Source: Azospirillum sp. B21 (GTDB lineage Bacteria; Pseudomonadota; Alphaproteobacteria; Azospirillales; Azospirillaceae). From it: a DNA stretch of 64,000 nt. The position numbers and the translations under genes were made by a program. The notes below the pieces were generated by a model. It saw nothing but the letters and a program-made list of their open reading frames with translations. It was not told where the DNA came from and searched no databases. The DNA lies in contig NZ_VTTO01000010.1 of the NCBI RefSeq assembly GCF_008364825.1, forward strand, positions 186,001-250,000, read 5' to 3'. Shown here piece after piece: positions 1 through 8,274 of this stretch (position 1 is the first letter of the stretch; every line of letters starts with the position of its first letter).

Positions 1-2
1 AC

Positions 3-974
3 ATCCAGCTCGTCCGCAACGAAGACTATTACAAAAAGGACCTGCCCTACCTCGACGGCATCACCTTCCGCGTGATCCCGGACGCCGCCAGCCGCTCGCT
101 GGCGCTGGAGAGCGGACAGGTGCAGCAGACCCAGTACAGCGATCTGGAGCCCTTCGAGGTTCCGCGCATGAAGGCGCTGCCCAACCTGACCATGACCACC
201 GCCGGCTACGAATTCGTGGCTCCGCTGTCCTGGCTGGAGATCAACCACCGCGTCAAGCCGCTGGACGACAAGCGCTTCCGCAAGGCCATCGCCTACGCCA
301 TCGACCGCAAGTTCATCCGCGACAAGATCTGGTTCGGGCTGGGACGGGTGCCGACCGGTCCGGTCAACTCGGTGGTCAAGTTCTACGACCCGAAGGTCAC
401 CACCTACGAGCCCGATCTCGCCAAGGCCAAGGCCCTGCTGGACGAGATGGGTCTGAAGCCCGACGGCAAGGGCGTGCGCGCCACCGTCAAGATCATGCCG
501 ATGCCCTATGGCGAGACCTGGACCCGCCTGGGCGAGTACCTGAAACAGTCGCTGTCCAAGGTCGGCATCGCCGTCGTGCTGGAAAGCACCGACGCCGCCG
601 GCTGGAACCAGCGCGTCGCCAACTGGGATTACGAGATCACCACGAATTTCGTCTACCAGTACGGCGACCCGGCGCTGGGCGTGGCCCGCACCTACATCTC
701 GTCCAACATCCGCAAGGGCGTGATGTTCTCCAACACCATGGGCTATTCCAACCCGAAGGTGGACGAACTGTTCGCCAAGGCGTCGCAGGAGAACGACCCG
801 GCCAAGCGCCAGGAGCAGTACAGCGAGGTGCAGCGCATCCTGGCCGACGAGCTGCCGGTCGTGTGGCTGCTGGAGATGGAGTTCCCGACCTTCCTCGACA
901 AGCGGGTCAAGAACGCCAACAAGACCGCCATCGGCGTGAACGAGACGTACGAAGACGTCTGGCTGGCGAAGTGA
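3..974 (+). CDS. ABC transporter substrate-binding protein, family 5 (peptide/opine type), 5' partial
   Basis: This is the C-terminal 323 residues of a periplasmic solute-binding protein; the start and signal peptide lie before the window. The frame is open from base 3. The visible part fits the SBP_bac_5 (DppA/OppA) family: a VIPDAASR segment after a DGITFR strand, the FRKAIAYAIDR motif around residues 90-100, and a C-terminal part ending in a DELPVVWLLE strand. It should capture a peptide or related amide and deliver it to the two permeases encoded just downstream on the same strand. Substrate cannot be told from sequence. A 160-bp gap holding a C-rich repeat element separates it from the first permease gene. 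Confidence 0.9.
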   Translation: MQLVRNEDYYKKDLPYLDGITFRVIPDAASRSLALESGQVQQTQYSDLEPFEVPRMKALPNLTMTTAGYEFVAPLSWLEINHRVKPLDDKRFRKAIAYAIDRKFIRDKIWFGLGRVPTGPVNSVVKFYDPKVTTYEPDLAKAKALLDEMGLKPDGKGVRATVKIMPMPYGETWTRLGEYLKQSLSKVGIAVVLESTDAAGWNQRVANWDYEITTNFVYQYGDPALGVARTYISSNIRKGVMFSNTMGYSNPKVDELFAKASQENDPAKRQEQYSEVQRILADELPVVWLLEMEFPTFLDKRVKNANKTAIGVNETYEDVWLAK

Positions 975-984
975 GTTGACGACG

Positions 985-1112
985 CGGCCCCCTCCCTAAC
1001 CCTCCCCCTCTTCGAGGGAGAGGGGACTGCCGCCGCTCCGCAAATCTCCCCTCTCTCACCGCAGGTGGGGGAGGGAGGGACCCGCTCGCAAGAGCGGGAG
1101 GGAGGGGGCACC
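985..1112. repeat. C-rich intergenic inverted-repeat element, copy 1
   Basis: The gap between the binding-protein gene and the first permease gene is filled by an element of about 125 bp. It begins GGCCCCCTCCCTAACCC, contains smaller hairpins such as CCCTCTTCGAGGGAG, and ends in GGGAGGGAGGGGGCA, so the two ends are inverted repeats. Related copies sit near 5659, 7082, 59855 and 61731. It could work as a partial terminator or mRNA-stabilising structure that lowers permease expression relative to the binding protein. That role is inferred. Confidence 0.75.
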
Positions 1113-1134
1113 CTCCGCAAGTAGGAACCTGCCC

Positions 1135-2115
1135 ATGCTGGGATTCGCCCAAATCTTCGCGAGCCGCCTCGTCAAGGCCGCCGTGATCCTGATCGCCATC
1201 GTGGTGATGAACTTCTTCCTCGTCCATGCCGCCCCCGGCGACCCGGCCATGGTGATGGCGGGCGAGGCCGGGGCCGCCGACGAGAAGTTCGTCGCGCAGC
1301 TGCGCGAGCAGTTCGGGCTCGACCGCCCGATCCTCGAACAGCTCGGCACCTATGTCGGCAAGGTCGTGCAGGGCGATCTCGGCTTCTCATACCGGCAGCA
1401 GCGCCCCGTCTGGGACATCCTGGCGGAACGGCTGCCGGCCACCCTGGTGCTGACGCTGACCGCCTTCCTGCTGGCGCTGGCCCTGGGCGTTGCGCTGGGC
1501 ACGCTGGCCGCCGTGACGGTCGGCACCTGGGCCGACAGCGCCATCACCGTCGTGGCCCTGCTGGCCTACGCCACGCCGATCTACTGGATCGGGCTGATGC
1601 TGAGCCTGCTGTTCTCGATCCAGCTGGGATGGCTGCCCGCCTTCGGTTACGAGACGGTCGGGGCCGGGTACACCGGGCTGGCCCATGTCGCCGACGTGGG
1701 CAAGCACCTGATCCTGCCGGTCATCACGCTGGCGCTGTTCTACATGGCGAGCTACGCGCGCCTCACCCGCGCCTCGATGCTGGAGGTGCGCGGCCTCGAT
1801 TTCATCAAGACCGCCAAGGCCAAGGGGCTGTCGCAAGGGCGGATCGTCACCCGCCATGTGCTGCGCAACGCCATCCTGCCGGTCATCACGGTGGCGGGCA
1901 TCCAGGCCGGGCAACTGGTCGGCGGCTCCATCCTGATCGAGACCGTGTTCGCCTGGCCCGGCATCGGCCGGCTGGCCTTCGAGGCGGTGCTGCAGCGCGA
2001 CTATCAGGTGCTGCTGGGCATCTTCCTGGTCACGTCGATCATGGTGATCCTCTTCAACATCCTGACCGACATCCTCTACGGCCTCGTCGATCCGCGCATC
2101 CAGGTGTCCCAATGA
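1135..2115 (+). CDS. ABC transporter permease, DppB/OppB type
   Basis: Inner-membrane permease of a peptide-type ABC importer, 326 residues, the usual length for the DppB family. An N-terminal membrane segment (about residues 13-31) is followed by a periplasmic loop and five further hydrophobic segments. The cytoplasmic coupling loop is at about residues 205-250, with the family-typical stretch EVRGLDFIKTAKAKGLS followed by LRNAILPVITV. It ends in the usual LTDILYGLVDPRI. The stop overlaps the start of the second permease by four bases (ATGA), so the two are translationally coupled. The ATG at 1135 is preceded by only a weak GTAGGAA ribosome site. Confidence 0.93.
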   Translation: MLGFAQIFASRLVKAAVILIAIVVMNFFLVHAAPGDPAMVMAGEAGAADEKFVAQLREQFGLDRPILEQLGTYVGKVVQGDLGFSYRQQRPVWDILAERLPATLVLTLTAFLLALALGVALGTLAAVTVGTWADSAITVVALLAYATPIYWIGLMLSLLFSIQLGWLPAFGYETVGAGYTGLAHVADVGKHLILPVITLALFYMASYARLTRASMLEVRGLDFIKTAKAKGLSQGRIVTRHVLRNAILPVITVAGIQAGQLVGGSILIETVFAWPGIGRLAFEAVLQRDYQVLLGIFLVTSIMVILFNILTDILYGLVDPRIQVSQ

Positions 2116-2954
2116 TGAAGTCCGAATTCTGGCGGGCCTTCGCCCGCAACAAGGGCGCGGTCCTGGGCCTCGTCATCCTGGCGGCAATCGTCTTCCTGGC
2201 GGCCTTCGCCTCCTTCCTGTTCCCCAACGACCCGTGGGACATGGCGACCGCCCCCTTCCAGCCGCCGCTGTCCGAGGACGCGCTGCTGGGCTCCGACATG
2301 CTGGGCCGCGACATCGCCGCCGGCATCGCCCATGGGGCGCGGGTGTCGCTACTGATCGGCCTGACCTCCACCGCCGCGGCGCTGGCCATCGGCGTCACGC
2401 TGGGGGCGCTGGCCGGCTTCCATGGCGGCCGGGTGGACGACGCCATCATGCGCTTCACCGAGCTGTTCCAGACCATCCCCAACTTCGTGCTGGCCGTGGT
2501 GCTGGTCGCCATCTTCACCCCCAGCCTGACCACCATCGTACTGGCGATCGCCATCGTCAGCTGGCCGCCGCTGGCGCGTCTCGCCCGCGCCGAGTTCCTC
2601 AGCCTGCGCACCCGCGAGTTCGTCCAGGCCGCCATCACCACCGGCCAGAGCAACACCACCATCATCCTGCGCCAGATCCTGCCTAACAGCCTGTCGCCGA
2701 TCATCGTCTCCGCCTCTCTCATGGTGGCGACGGCGATCCTGCTGGAAAGCTCGCTGAGCTTCCTGGGGCTTGGCGATCCGAACGCCATGAGCTGGGGCTA
2801 CATGATCGGGGCCGCCCGCACGGTGATCCGGCAGGCGTGGTGGATGAGCGTCTTCCCCGGCCTCGCCATCGTGCTGACCGTGCTGGCGCTGAACCTCGTC
2901 GGCGAGGGGCTGAACGACGCCCTGAACCCGAAGCTCGCCCGGTCGCGCGGGTGA
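2112..2954 (+). CDS. ABC transporter permease, DppC/OppC type
   Basis: Second permease of the importer, 280 residues. The start is the ATG overlapping the previous stop; a second ATG follows directly, so either could be used. A first membrane segment lies at about residues 17-38, followed by the conserved DMLGRDIAAGIAHGARVSL region of this family, the coupling loop at about 167-197 (TREFVQAAITTGQS, then QILPNSLSPI) and a C-terminal end LNLVGEGLNDALNPK typical of DppC. It pairs with the DppB-type protein to form the channel driven by the fused ATPase that follows four bases downstream. Confidence 0.93.
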   Translation: MMKSEFWRAFARNKGAVLGLVILAAIVFLAAFASFLFPNDPWDMATAPFQPPLSEDALLGSDMLGRDIAAGIAHGARVSLLIGLTSTAAALAIGVTLGALAGFHGGRVDDAIMRFTELFQTIPNFVLAVVLVAIFTPSLTTIVLAIAIVSWPPLARLARAEFLSLRTREFVQAAITTGQSNTTIILRQILPNSLSPIIVSASLMVATAILLESSLSFLGLGDPNAMSWGYMIGAARTVIRQAWWMSVFPGLAIVLTVLALNLVGEGLNDALNPKLARSRG

Positions 2955-2958
2955 TCCG

Positions 2959-4665
2959 ATGAGCCTGTCCGAACTGACCCGCATCCCGACGGAGACCGCC
3001 GCCATGACGACCACGCCTCTTCTCGATGTGCGCGGCCTCAGCATCGCTCTGCCGCCGGGCGCCGACCGCCCGCTGGCGGTGGACAATCTGACCTTCACCC
3101 TGAACCCCGACGAAATCCTCTGCGTGGTCGGCGAGTCCGGCTCCGGCAAGTCGATGACCGCGCATGCGATGATGGGCCTGCTGCCCGCCCCGCATGTGCG
3201 GGTCGCCGGTGGCAGCCTGCTGTTCAAGGGCAAGGACGTGCTGACCATGCCGGAGGCGGAGCAGCGGAGCTTGCGCGGCGGTCGCATCGCCATGGTGTTT
3301 CAGGAGCCGATGACGGCGCTGAACCCGCTGATGCGGGTCGGCCGCCAGATCGGCGAGAGCTTGCGCGAGCACACCGACCTGCCCGCCCCCGCCCGCCGCG
3401 CCCGCGTGGTGGAGCTGCTGGCCCAGGTCGGCCTGCCCAACCCCGCCGAACTGGCCGAGGCCTATCCCTTCCGCCTGTCGGGCGGCCAGCGCCAGCGCGT
3501 GATGATCGCCATGGCGCTCGCCTGCCAGCCCGACATCCTGATCGCCGACGAGCCGACCACGGCGCTGGACGTCACCACCCAGAAGCAGATCCTCGACCTG
3601 ATCCGCTCGATCCAGGCCGAACGCCACATGGGCATGATGTTCATCACCCATGATTTCGGCGTGGTGGCGGAGATCGCCCATCGGGTCGCGGTGATGCGCC
3701 ACGGCAAGCTGGTGGAATACGGCCCGGCGTCCGACGTGCTGAACCGGCCGCAGCATCCCTATACCCGCCAGCTGATCGCCTCCGTCCCGCACTACATTGA
3801 GCACCGCGACGACCACACCAAGGCGGGCGCCCCGCTGCTGGTCGCCGACAAGGTGCGCAAGGTGTTCCATGTCGGCGGCGGCCTGTTCAAGGCATCCAAG
3901 GAGGTGGTGGCCGGCGACGACCTGTCGCTGACCATCCATCCCGGCGAGACGGTGGGGCTGGTCGGTGAATCCGGGTCCGGCAAATCGACGCTCGGCCGCT
4001 CCATCGTCGGGCTGATCAAGCCGGATTCGGGCCGCATCCTGTTCCAGGGCACCGACCTGCTGGCGCTCGACCGCAAGGGCTTCCGGCCCTATCGCCGGGC
4101 GGTGCAGATGGTGTTCCAGGATCCCTACGCCTCGCTGAACCCGCGCCACCGCGTCGGCGACATCGTGGCCCAAGGGCCTGTCGCCTTCGGGGAGGACCGC
4201 GGCAAGGCGCTGGCCCGCGCGCGTGAACTGCTGGCGATGGTCGGCCTCGACGGCTCGGCCGCCGACCGCTACCCGCACGAGTTTTCCGGCGGCCAGCGCC
4301 AGCGCATCGGCATCGCCCGCGCGCTCGCCATGGAGCCGAAGCTGCTGGTCGCGGACGAACCGGTGTCGGCGCTCGACGTGTCGGTGCAGGGACAGGTGCT
4401 GGAACTGCTGGACGACATCCGCAAGCGCCTGAACCTCGCCATGCTGTTCATCACCCACGACCTGCGCGTGGCGGCCCAGGTCTGCGACACCATCGCGGTG
4501 ATGCGCCGCGGCAGGATCGTGGAACTCGGCACGGCGCGGGAGGTGTTCACCAATCCCCGTGACGCCTACACCCGCAGCCTGTTGGACGCCATTCCCGGCA
4601 AGTCCTGGCACATCCCCGAGGATCTCCAAGCAAAGATGGGATCTGGCGTGGCGGGAGCGCACTGA
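2959..4665 (+). CDS. Peptide-type ABC transporter, fused double ATPase (DppD-DppF type)
   Basis: Cytoplasmic motor of the importer, two complete nucleotide-binding domains in one chain of 568 residues. Domain 1 has Walker A GESGSGKS at about residues 58-65, signature LSGGQRQRV and Walker [13 protein letters not shown]. Domain 2 has Walker [10 protein letters not shown] at about 335-343, signature [10 protein letters not shown] and Walker [13 protein letters not shown]. Each is followed by the short C-terminal extension of oligopeptide ATPases (QHPYTRQL in the first). The upstream ATG at 2959 has no clear ribosome site. The in-frame ATG at 3004 has GGAG nine bases before it and may be the true start, giving 553 residues. 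The stop directly abuts the next gene. Confidence 0.93.
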   Translation: MSLSELTRIPTETAAMTTTPLLDVRGLSIALPPGADRPLAVDNLTFTLNPDEILCVVGESGSGKSMTAHAMMGLLPAPHVRVAGGSLLFKGKDVLTMPEAEQRSLRGGRIAMVFQEPMTALNPLMRVGRQIGESLREHTDLPAPARRARVVELLAQVGLPNPAELAEAYPFRLSGGQRQRVMIAMALACQPDILIADEPTTALDVTTQKQILDLIRSIQAERHMGMMFITHDFGVVAEIAHRVAVMRHGKLVEYGPASDVLNRPQHPYTRQLIASVPHYIEHRDDHTKAGAPLLVADKVRKVFHVGGGLFKASKEVVAGDDLSLTIHPGETVGLVGESGSGKSTLGRSIVGLIKPDSGRILFQGTDLLALDRKGFRPYRRAVQMVFQDPYASLNPRHRVGDIVAQGPVAFGEDRGKALARARELLAMVGLDGSAADRYPHEFSGGQRQRIGIARALAMEPKLLVADEPVSALDVSVQGQVLELLDDIRKRLNLAMLFITHDLRVAAQVCDTIAVMRRGRIVELGTAREVFTNPRDAYTRSLLDAIPGKSWHIPEDLQAKMGSGVAGAH

Positions 4666-5649
4666 ATGAAGGTCGCCATCATCGGAGCCGGTGCGGTCGG
4701 CGGGCTGCTGGCCGCGCGGCTGGGCGCCACCGAGGCCGAGGTGACGCTGGTCGCCCGGCCGAACGCGGCAACCGCCATCCGCCGCAACGGCCTGACCATG
4801 GTGACGCCGCTGAACCGCGTCGCCCGGCTCACCCCCCGCGTCACCGACGACAGCCTGTCGCTGGGGCCACAGGACGTGGTGTTCCTCTGCGTCAAGGCCC
4901 ATGCGCTGCGCGGGACCATCGACACGCTGACCCCGCTGCTGGGGCCGGAGACCGCCATCGTGCCGATGATCAACGGCATTCCCTGGTGGTATCCGCACCG
5001 CCAGCCGGCTCCCTTGGCCGACCGGCCGCTCGCCAGCGTCGATCCCGACGGGTTGTTGTGGCGCTCCATCGATCCCGACCGGGTGGTGGGGGCGACGACC
5101 TTCGTCGCGGTTGAGGGTGACGGCCCCTGCCGGCTGCGTCATGTCAGCGACCAGCGCTTCGTCTTCGGCGACGTTGCCGGCCGCGACAACCCGGCGGTGG
5201 ACCGCATCGTCACCCTGTTCGGGCAGGCGGGCTTCCAGCCGGCGAAGACCACGGATATCCGGCAGGCGATCTGGGTGAAGCTGTGGGGCAACCTCGCCTT
5301 CAACCCGTTGAGCGTGCTGACCGGATCGACGCTGGGCCGGCTGTGCAACGATCCCGGCACGCGGGAGACCGGCCGCGCCATGATGCTGGAGGCCAAGGCG
5401 GTGGCGGAAAAGCTTGGCGTGGTTTTCACCACCAGCGTGGACGAGCGCATCGCCATGGCCGCCGGCGTCGGCGACTTCAAGACGTCGATGCTGCAGGACT
5501 ATGAGGCCGGCCGCCGGCTGGAGTTGGAGGCGATCCTGGGATCGGTGATCGAACTGGCGGAGCGCGCCGGTGTCGAGGTGCCGATGCTGCGCGCGGTGTC
5601 GGCGATGGTCGACCTCAGGGCGCGGGAGCGGCGGGAGGTGGCGGCTTAA
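4666..5649 (+). CDS. PanE/ApbA-family 2-oxoacid (ketopantoate-like) reductase
   Basis: NADPH-dependent reductase of the ketopantoate reductase family, 327 residues, starting on the base after the transporter ATPase stop. The N-terminal dinucleotide-binding motif GAGAVGG lies at residues 7-13. Family motifs follow: CVKAHAL with the catalytic-type lysine, the MINGIPWWY segment, then KLWGNLAFNPLSVLTG in the helical C-terminal domain. True PanE makes pantoate. Placed at the end of a transporter operon and beside amidohydrolases, this copy more likely reduces a 2-oxo acid derived from the imported compound. That substrate assignment is inference, and the family is functionally broad. Confidence 0.85.
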   Translation: MKVAIIGAGAVGGLLAARLGATEAEVTLVARPNAATAIRRNGLTMVTPLNRVARLTPRVTDDSLSLGPQDVVFLCVKAHALRGTIDTLTPLLGPETAIVPMINGIPWWYPHRQPAPLADRPLASVDPDGLLWRSIDPDRVVGATTFVAVEGDGPCRLRHVSDQRFVFGDVAGRDNPAVDRIVTLFGQAGFQPAKTTDIRQAIWVKLWGNLAFNPLSVLTGSTLGRLCNDPGTRETGRAMMLEAKAVAEKLGVVFTTSVDERIAMAAGVGDFKTSMLQDYEAGRRLELEAILGSVIELAERAGVEVPMLRAVSAMVDLRARERREVAA

Positions 5650-5658
5650 GCGGACTCT

Positions 5659-5767
5659 TGCCCCCACCCTAACCCTCCCCCGCTGGGCGGGGGAGGGGAC
5701 CAAGCGCTTGTTCGGAAAAGCGGCGGCAGTCCCTCCCCCGCCCAGCGGGGGAGGTTAGGTGGGGGCA
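5659..5767. repeat. C-rich intergenic inverted-repeat element, copy 2
   Basis: The 174-bp gap is mostly an element with strong terminal inverted repeats: it begins TGCCCCCACCCTAACC and ends GGTTAGGTGGGGGCA. Inside are the complementary blocks CCCCCGCTGGGCGGGGGAGG and CCTCCCCCGCCCAGCGGGGG, so the whole element can fold into one long hairpin. It belongs to the same family as the copies near 985, 7082, 59855 and 61731. Confidence 0.78.
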
Positions 5768-5823
5768 TTCGAAGCCGACACCTCATCCAATCCAAACAAC
5801 CAACAAACATTCCCGGAGCCACC

Positions 5824-7065
5824 ATGCCCCTGCCCTCCAACCTGCCGATCAACGCCGACCGCTTGTGGGACAGCCTCGCCGAGATGGCGAAGATCGGCGC
5901 CACCGCGAAGGGCGGCAGCTGCCGCCTCGCCCTTTCGGACGAGGACAAGGCCGGCCGCGACCTGTTCGTCTCCTGGTGCGAGGCCGCCGGCTGCACCGTC
6001 AGCGTCGACCGCATCGGCAACATCTTCGCCCGCCGCAAGGGCCGCGACGCCGGCCTGCCCCCGGTGGTGATGGGCAGCCATCTCGACACCCAGCCGACCG
6101 GCGGCCGCTTCGACGGCGTGTTCGGCGTGCTAGCGGCGCTGGAGGTGGTGCGCTCGCTGAACGACCGCGGGGTGGAAACCCTGCACCCGGTCGAGGTCGC
6201 GGTGTGGACCAACGAGGAAGGCTCGCGCTTCTCGCCGCCGATGATGGGATCGGGCGTCGTCACCGGCGTCTTCACGCTTGAGGAGATCCTCGACAAGGTG
6301 GCGCAGGACGGCGCGCGGCTCGGCGACGAGTTGGTCCGCACCGGCTATGCCGGCGAGGCTTCTGTCGATCACCCGATGCATGCCTATCTGGAGGCCCACA
6401 TCGAACAGGGTCCGGTGCTGGAGGTCGAGGGCAAGGAGATCGGCGTCGTCACCGGCGCCCAGGGCCAGCGCTGGTACGAGGTGACGGTGACGGGGGTGGA
6501 GGCGCATGCCGGCCCGACGCCGATGCGCCTGCGCCGCGACGCGCTGGTGGCCGCCTCGGCCATGGTGCAGGCGGTGCAGCGGGTCGGGCTGGAGACGGCG
6601 GGCGACCCGTGCGCCACCGTCGGCATCCTCGACGTCCACCCGCACTCGCGCAACGTCATCCCCGGCCGGGTCTTCTTCACCGTCGACCTGCGCCATCCGA
6701 ACGCCGACACGCTGGCCGACATGGACAGGCGCTTCCGCGCCGCCGTCGCCGAGATCGCCGAGCAGCAGGGGGTGAGCGCGGAGATCGCCGATTTCTGGCA
6801 CTTCCCGCCGACGCCCTTCGCCAAGCCGCTGGTCGATAGGGTGCGCGACGCCGCCGCCGGTTTCGGCTTCAGCCACCGCGACATCGTGTCGGGCGCCGGC
6901 CATGACGCGGTGTATGTGGCGGGCAAGGTGCCGACGGCGATGATCTTCATCCCCTGCGAGGACGGCATCAGCCACAACGAGGTCGAGAACATCTCCCCCG
7001 CCGACGGCGCCCGCGGTGCCGCCGTGCTGTTCGAAACGCTGGTCGCCACGGCTGGCAGGCCGTAA
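5824..7065 (+). CDS. M20-family Zn-dependent amidohydrolase (allantoate amidohydrolase / N-carbamoyl-amino-acid hydrolase type)
   Basis: Metal-dependent hydrolase of the allantoate/ureidoglycolate/N-carbamoyl-L-amino-acid group, 413 residues, normal family length. Metal ligands are visible: H86 and D88 in GSHLDTQPTGGRFDG, D97 in the same block, and the acidic pair E131-E132 in WTNEEGSRF. The dimerisation domain begins near GQRWYEVTVTGVEAHAG, where this group has a substrate-contact histidine. A further histidine lies in SGAGHDAVY. It would cleave a C-N bond in a carbamoyl or ureido compound in the cytoplasm. With the peptide-type importer upstream and the deacetylase-like gene downstream, it is probably part of one catabolic set. 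The exact substrate is unknown. Confidence 0.87.
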   Translation: MPLPSNLPINADRLWDSLAEMAKIGATAKGGSCRLALSDEDKAGRDLFVSWCEAAGCTVSVDRIGNIFARRKGRDAGLPPVVMGSHLDTQPTGGRFDGVFGVLAALEVVRSLNDRGVETLHPVEVAVWTNEEGSRFSPPMMGSGVVTGVFTLEEILDKVAQDGARLGDELVRTGYAGEASVDHPMHAYLEAHIEQGPVLEVEGKEIGVVTGAQGQRWYEVTVTGVEAHAGPTPMRLRRDALVAASAMVQAVQRVGLETAGDPCATVGILDVHPHSRNVIPGRVFFTVDLRHPNADTLADMDRRFRAAVAEIAEQQGVSAEIADFWHFPPTPFAKPLVDRVRDAAAGFGFSHRDIVSGAGHDAVYVAGKVPTAMIFIPCEDGISHNEVENISPADGARGAAVLFETLVATAGRP

Positions 7066-7081
7066 CGGCGCAAGTTGCTAT

Positions 7082-7193
7082 TGCCCCCTCCCTAACCCTC
7101 CCCCGCTTCGCGGGAGAGGGAACTGCCGCAGCCTTACCCTCCACCGCCAAAGGCGGGGGAGGGAGGGACCCGCGAAGCGGAAGGGAGGGGGCA
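7082..7193. repeat. C-rich intergenic inverted-repeat element, copy 3
   Basis: Element of the same family between two rightward genes. It starts TGCCCCCTCCCTAACCC and ends AGGGAGGGGGCACC, with inner pairing CCGCTTCGCGGG and a second pair around CCCGCGAAGCGG. It fills nearly all of the gap before the ribosome-binding region of the next gene. Confidence 0.77.
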
Positions 7194-7221
7194 CCACCTC
7201 AGCACGTCCCGGAGTCCCCCC

Positions 7222-8274
7222 ATGAAGTTCGTCCATCACCCCGACGCCGCCCTGCACCGCCCCGCCACCTACTTCAACAAGGGCCTGCTGCGCGCCCTGC
7301 CGGAGAAGCCGGAGCGGCTCGGCGCGCTGGCCTCGCTGGTCGAGAAGCGCGGGGAGCAGCTGATCCGCCCCGACGATTACGGCTCCGCCCCGCGCGCCGC
7401 GGTCCACACGCCGGCCTATCTCGCCTTCCTGGAGACCGCCCATGCCCGCTGGGTGGCGAAGGGCGACATGGGCGACGTGGTGCTGCCCAACGTGCACCGG
7501 ATGCAGGCCGCCCCCAACTATCCCACCTGCATCGTCGGGCAGGCCGGCTGGCACATGTTCGACACCGCCTGCCCCATCGGCGAGGGCACCTGGGCCGCCA
7601 CCTGCGCCGCGACCAACGCCGCCATCCATGCGGCCAAGCTGGTCGCCACCGGGGCGGACCGGTCGGCCTACGCGCTGTGCCGGCCACCGGGGCACCATGC
7701 CACCCGCGATATGGCCGGCGGCTTCTGCTACCTCAACCATGTCGCGGTCGCGGCGGAATCGGTGCTGCCGATCCTGCGCGCCCAGGGCCGGGCGGCGCGG
7801 GTGGCGATCATCGACGTGGACGTCCATCACGGCAACGGCACCCAGGACATCTTCTATGACCGCGACGACGTGTTCTTCGTCTCGGTCCATGCCGACCCGG
7901 CGGAGTTCTATCCGCACATGGCGGGCTTCGCGCAGGAGCGCGGAACCGGCCGCGGCGAGGGGTACAACCTGAACCTGCCGCTGCCCATCGGCAGCGACGA
8001 GGCGACGGTACTGGCGACCATCGGCAAGGGGCTGGAGGCGATCCGCCGCTTCGGGCCGGACATGCTGTTCGTCTCGCTGGGCTTCGACACCTTCATCGAC
8101 GATCCGCTGGCCGCCTTCGGCGTCACCACGCCGGGCTTCGCCCGCATGGGCGCGCTGCTCGCCGCCGCGGACATGCCGACCGTGCTGGTGCAGGAGGGCG
8201 GATACGCCATCGACGCGCTGTCGGCCAACCTGTCCAGCTTCCTGGATGGGTTCGAAGGCAAGACAGCGGCATGA
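7222..8274 (+). CDS. Histone-deacetylase-family amidohydrolase (acetylpolyamine amidohydrolase-like)
   Basis: Zn-dependent deacetylase-fold enzyme, 350 residues, class II-like. Active-site features are all present: the tandem histidines H158-H159 in RPPGHHAT, the zinc ligands in DVDVHHGNGTQ (D200 and H202), the FVSLGFDTF block carrying the third ligand, and a GGY loop near the C-terminus. Bacterial members remove acetyl or other acyl groups from polyamines or small amides. Histones are absent, so a small-molecule substrate is likely. Its stop overlaps the start of the EamA transporter by four bases, linking deacylation to export or uptake of a product. Confidence 0.88.
   Translation: MKFVHHPDAALHRPATYFNKGLLRALPEKPERLGALASLVEKRGEQLIRPDDYGSAPRAAVHTPAYLAFLETAHARWVAKGDMGDVVLPNVHRMQAAPNYPTCIVGQAGWHMFDTACPIGEGTWAATCAATNAAIHAAKLVATGADRSAYALCRPPGHHATRDMAGGFCYLNHVAVAAESVLPILRAQGRAARVAIIDVDVHHGNGTQDIFYDRDDVFFVSVHADPAEFYPHMAGFAQERGTGRGEGYNLNLPLPIGSDEATVLATIGKGLEAIRRFGPDMLFVSLGFDTFIDDPLAAFGVTTPGFARMGALLAAADMPTVLVQEGGYAIDALSANLSSFLDGFEGKTAA

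Noticed and set aside
985-1112. Rho-independent terminator
   Set aside because: The C-rich hairpins lack a T-run and repeat at several other gaps, so they were treated as a repeat family.
2719-5703. 994-residue open frame on the minus strand
   Set aside because: It runs opposite to the ABC ATPase and PanE-like genes, is rich in Arg, His, Gln and Gly, and shows no recognisable domain. It is the antisense shadow typical of high-GC DNA.
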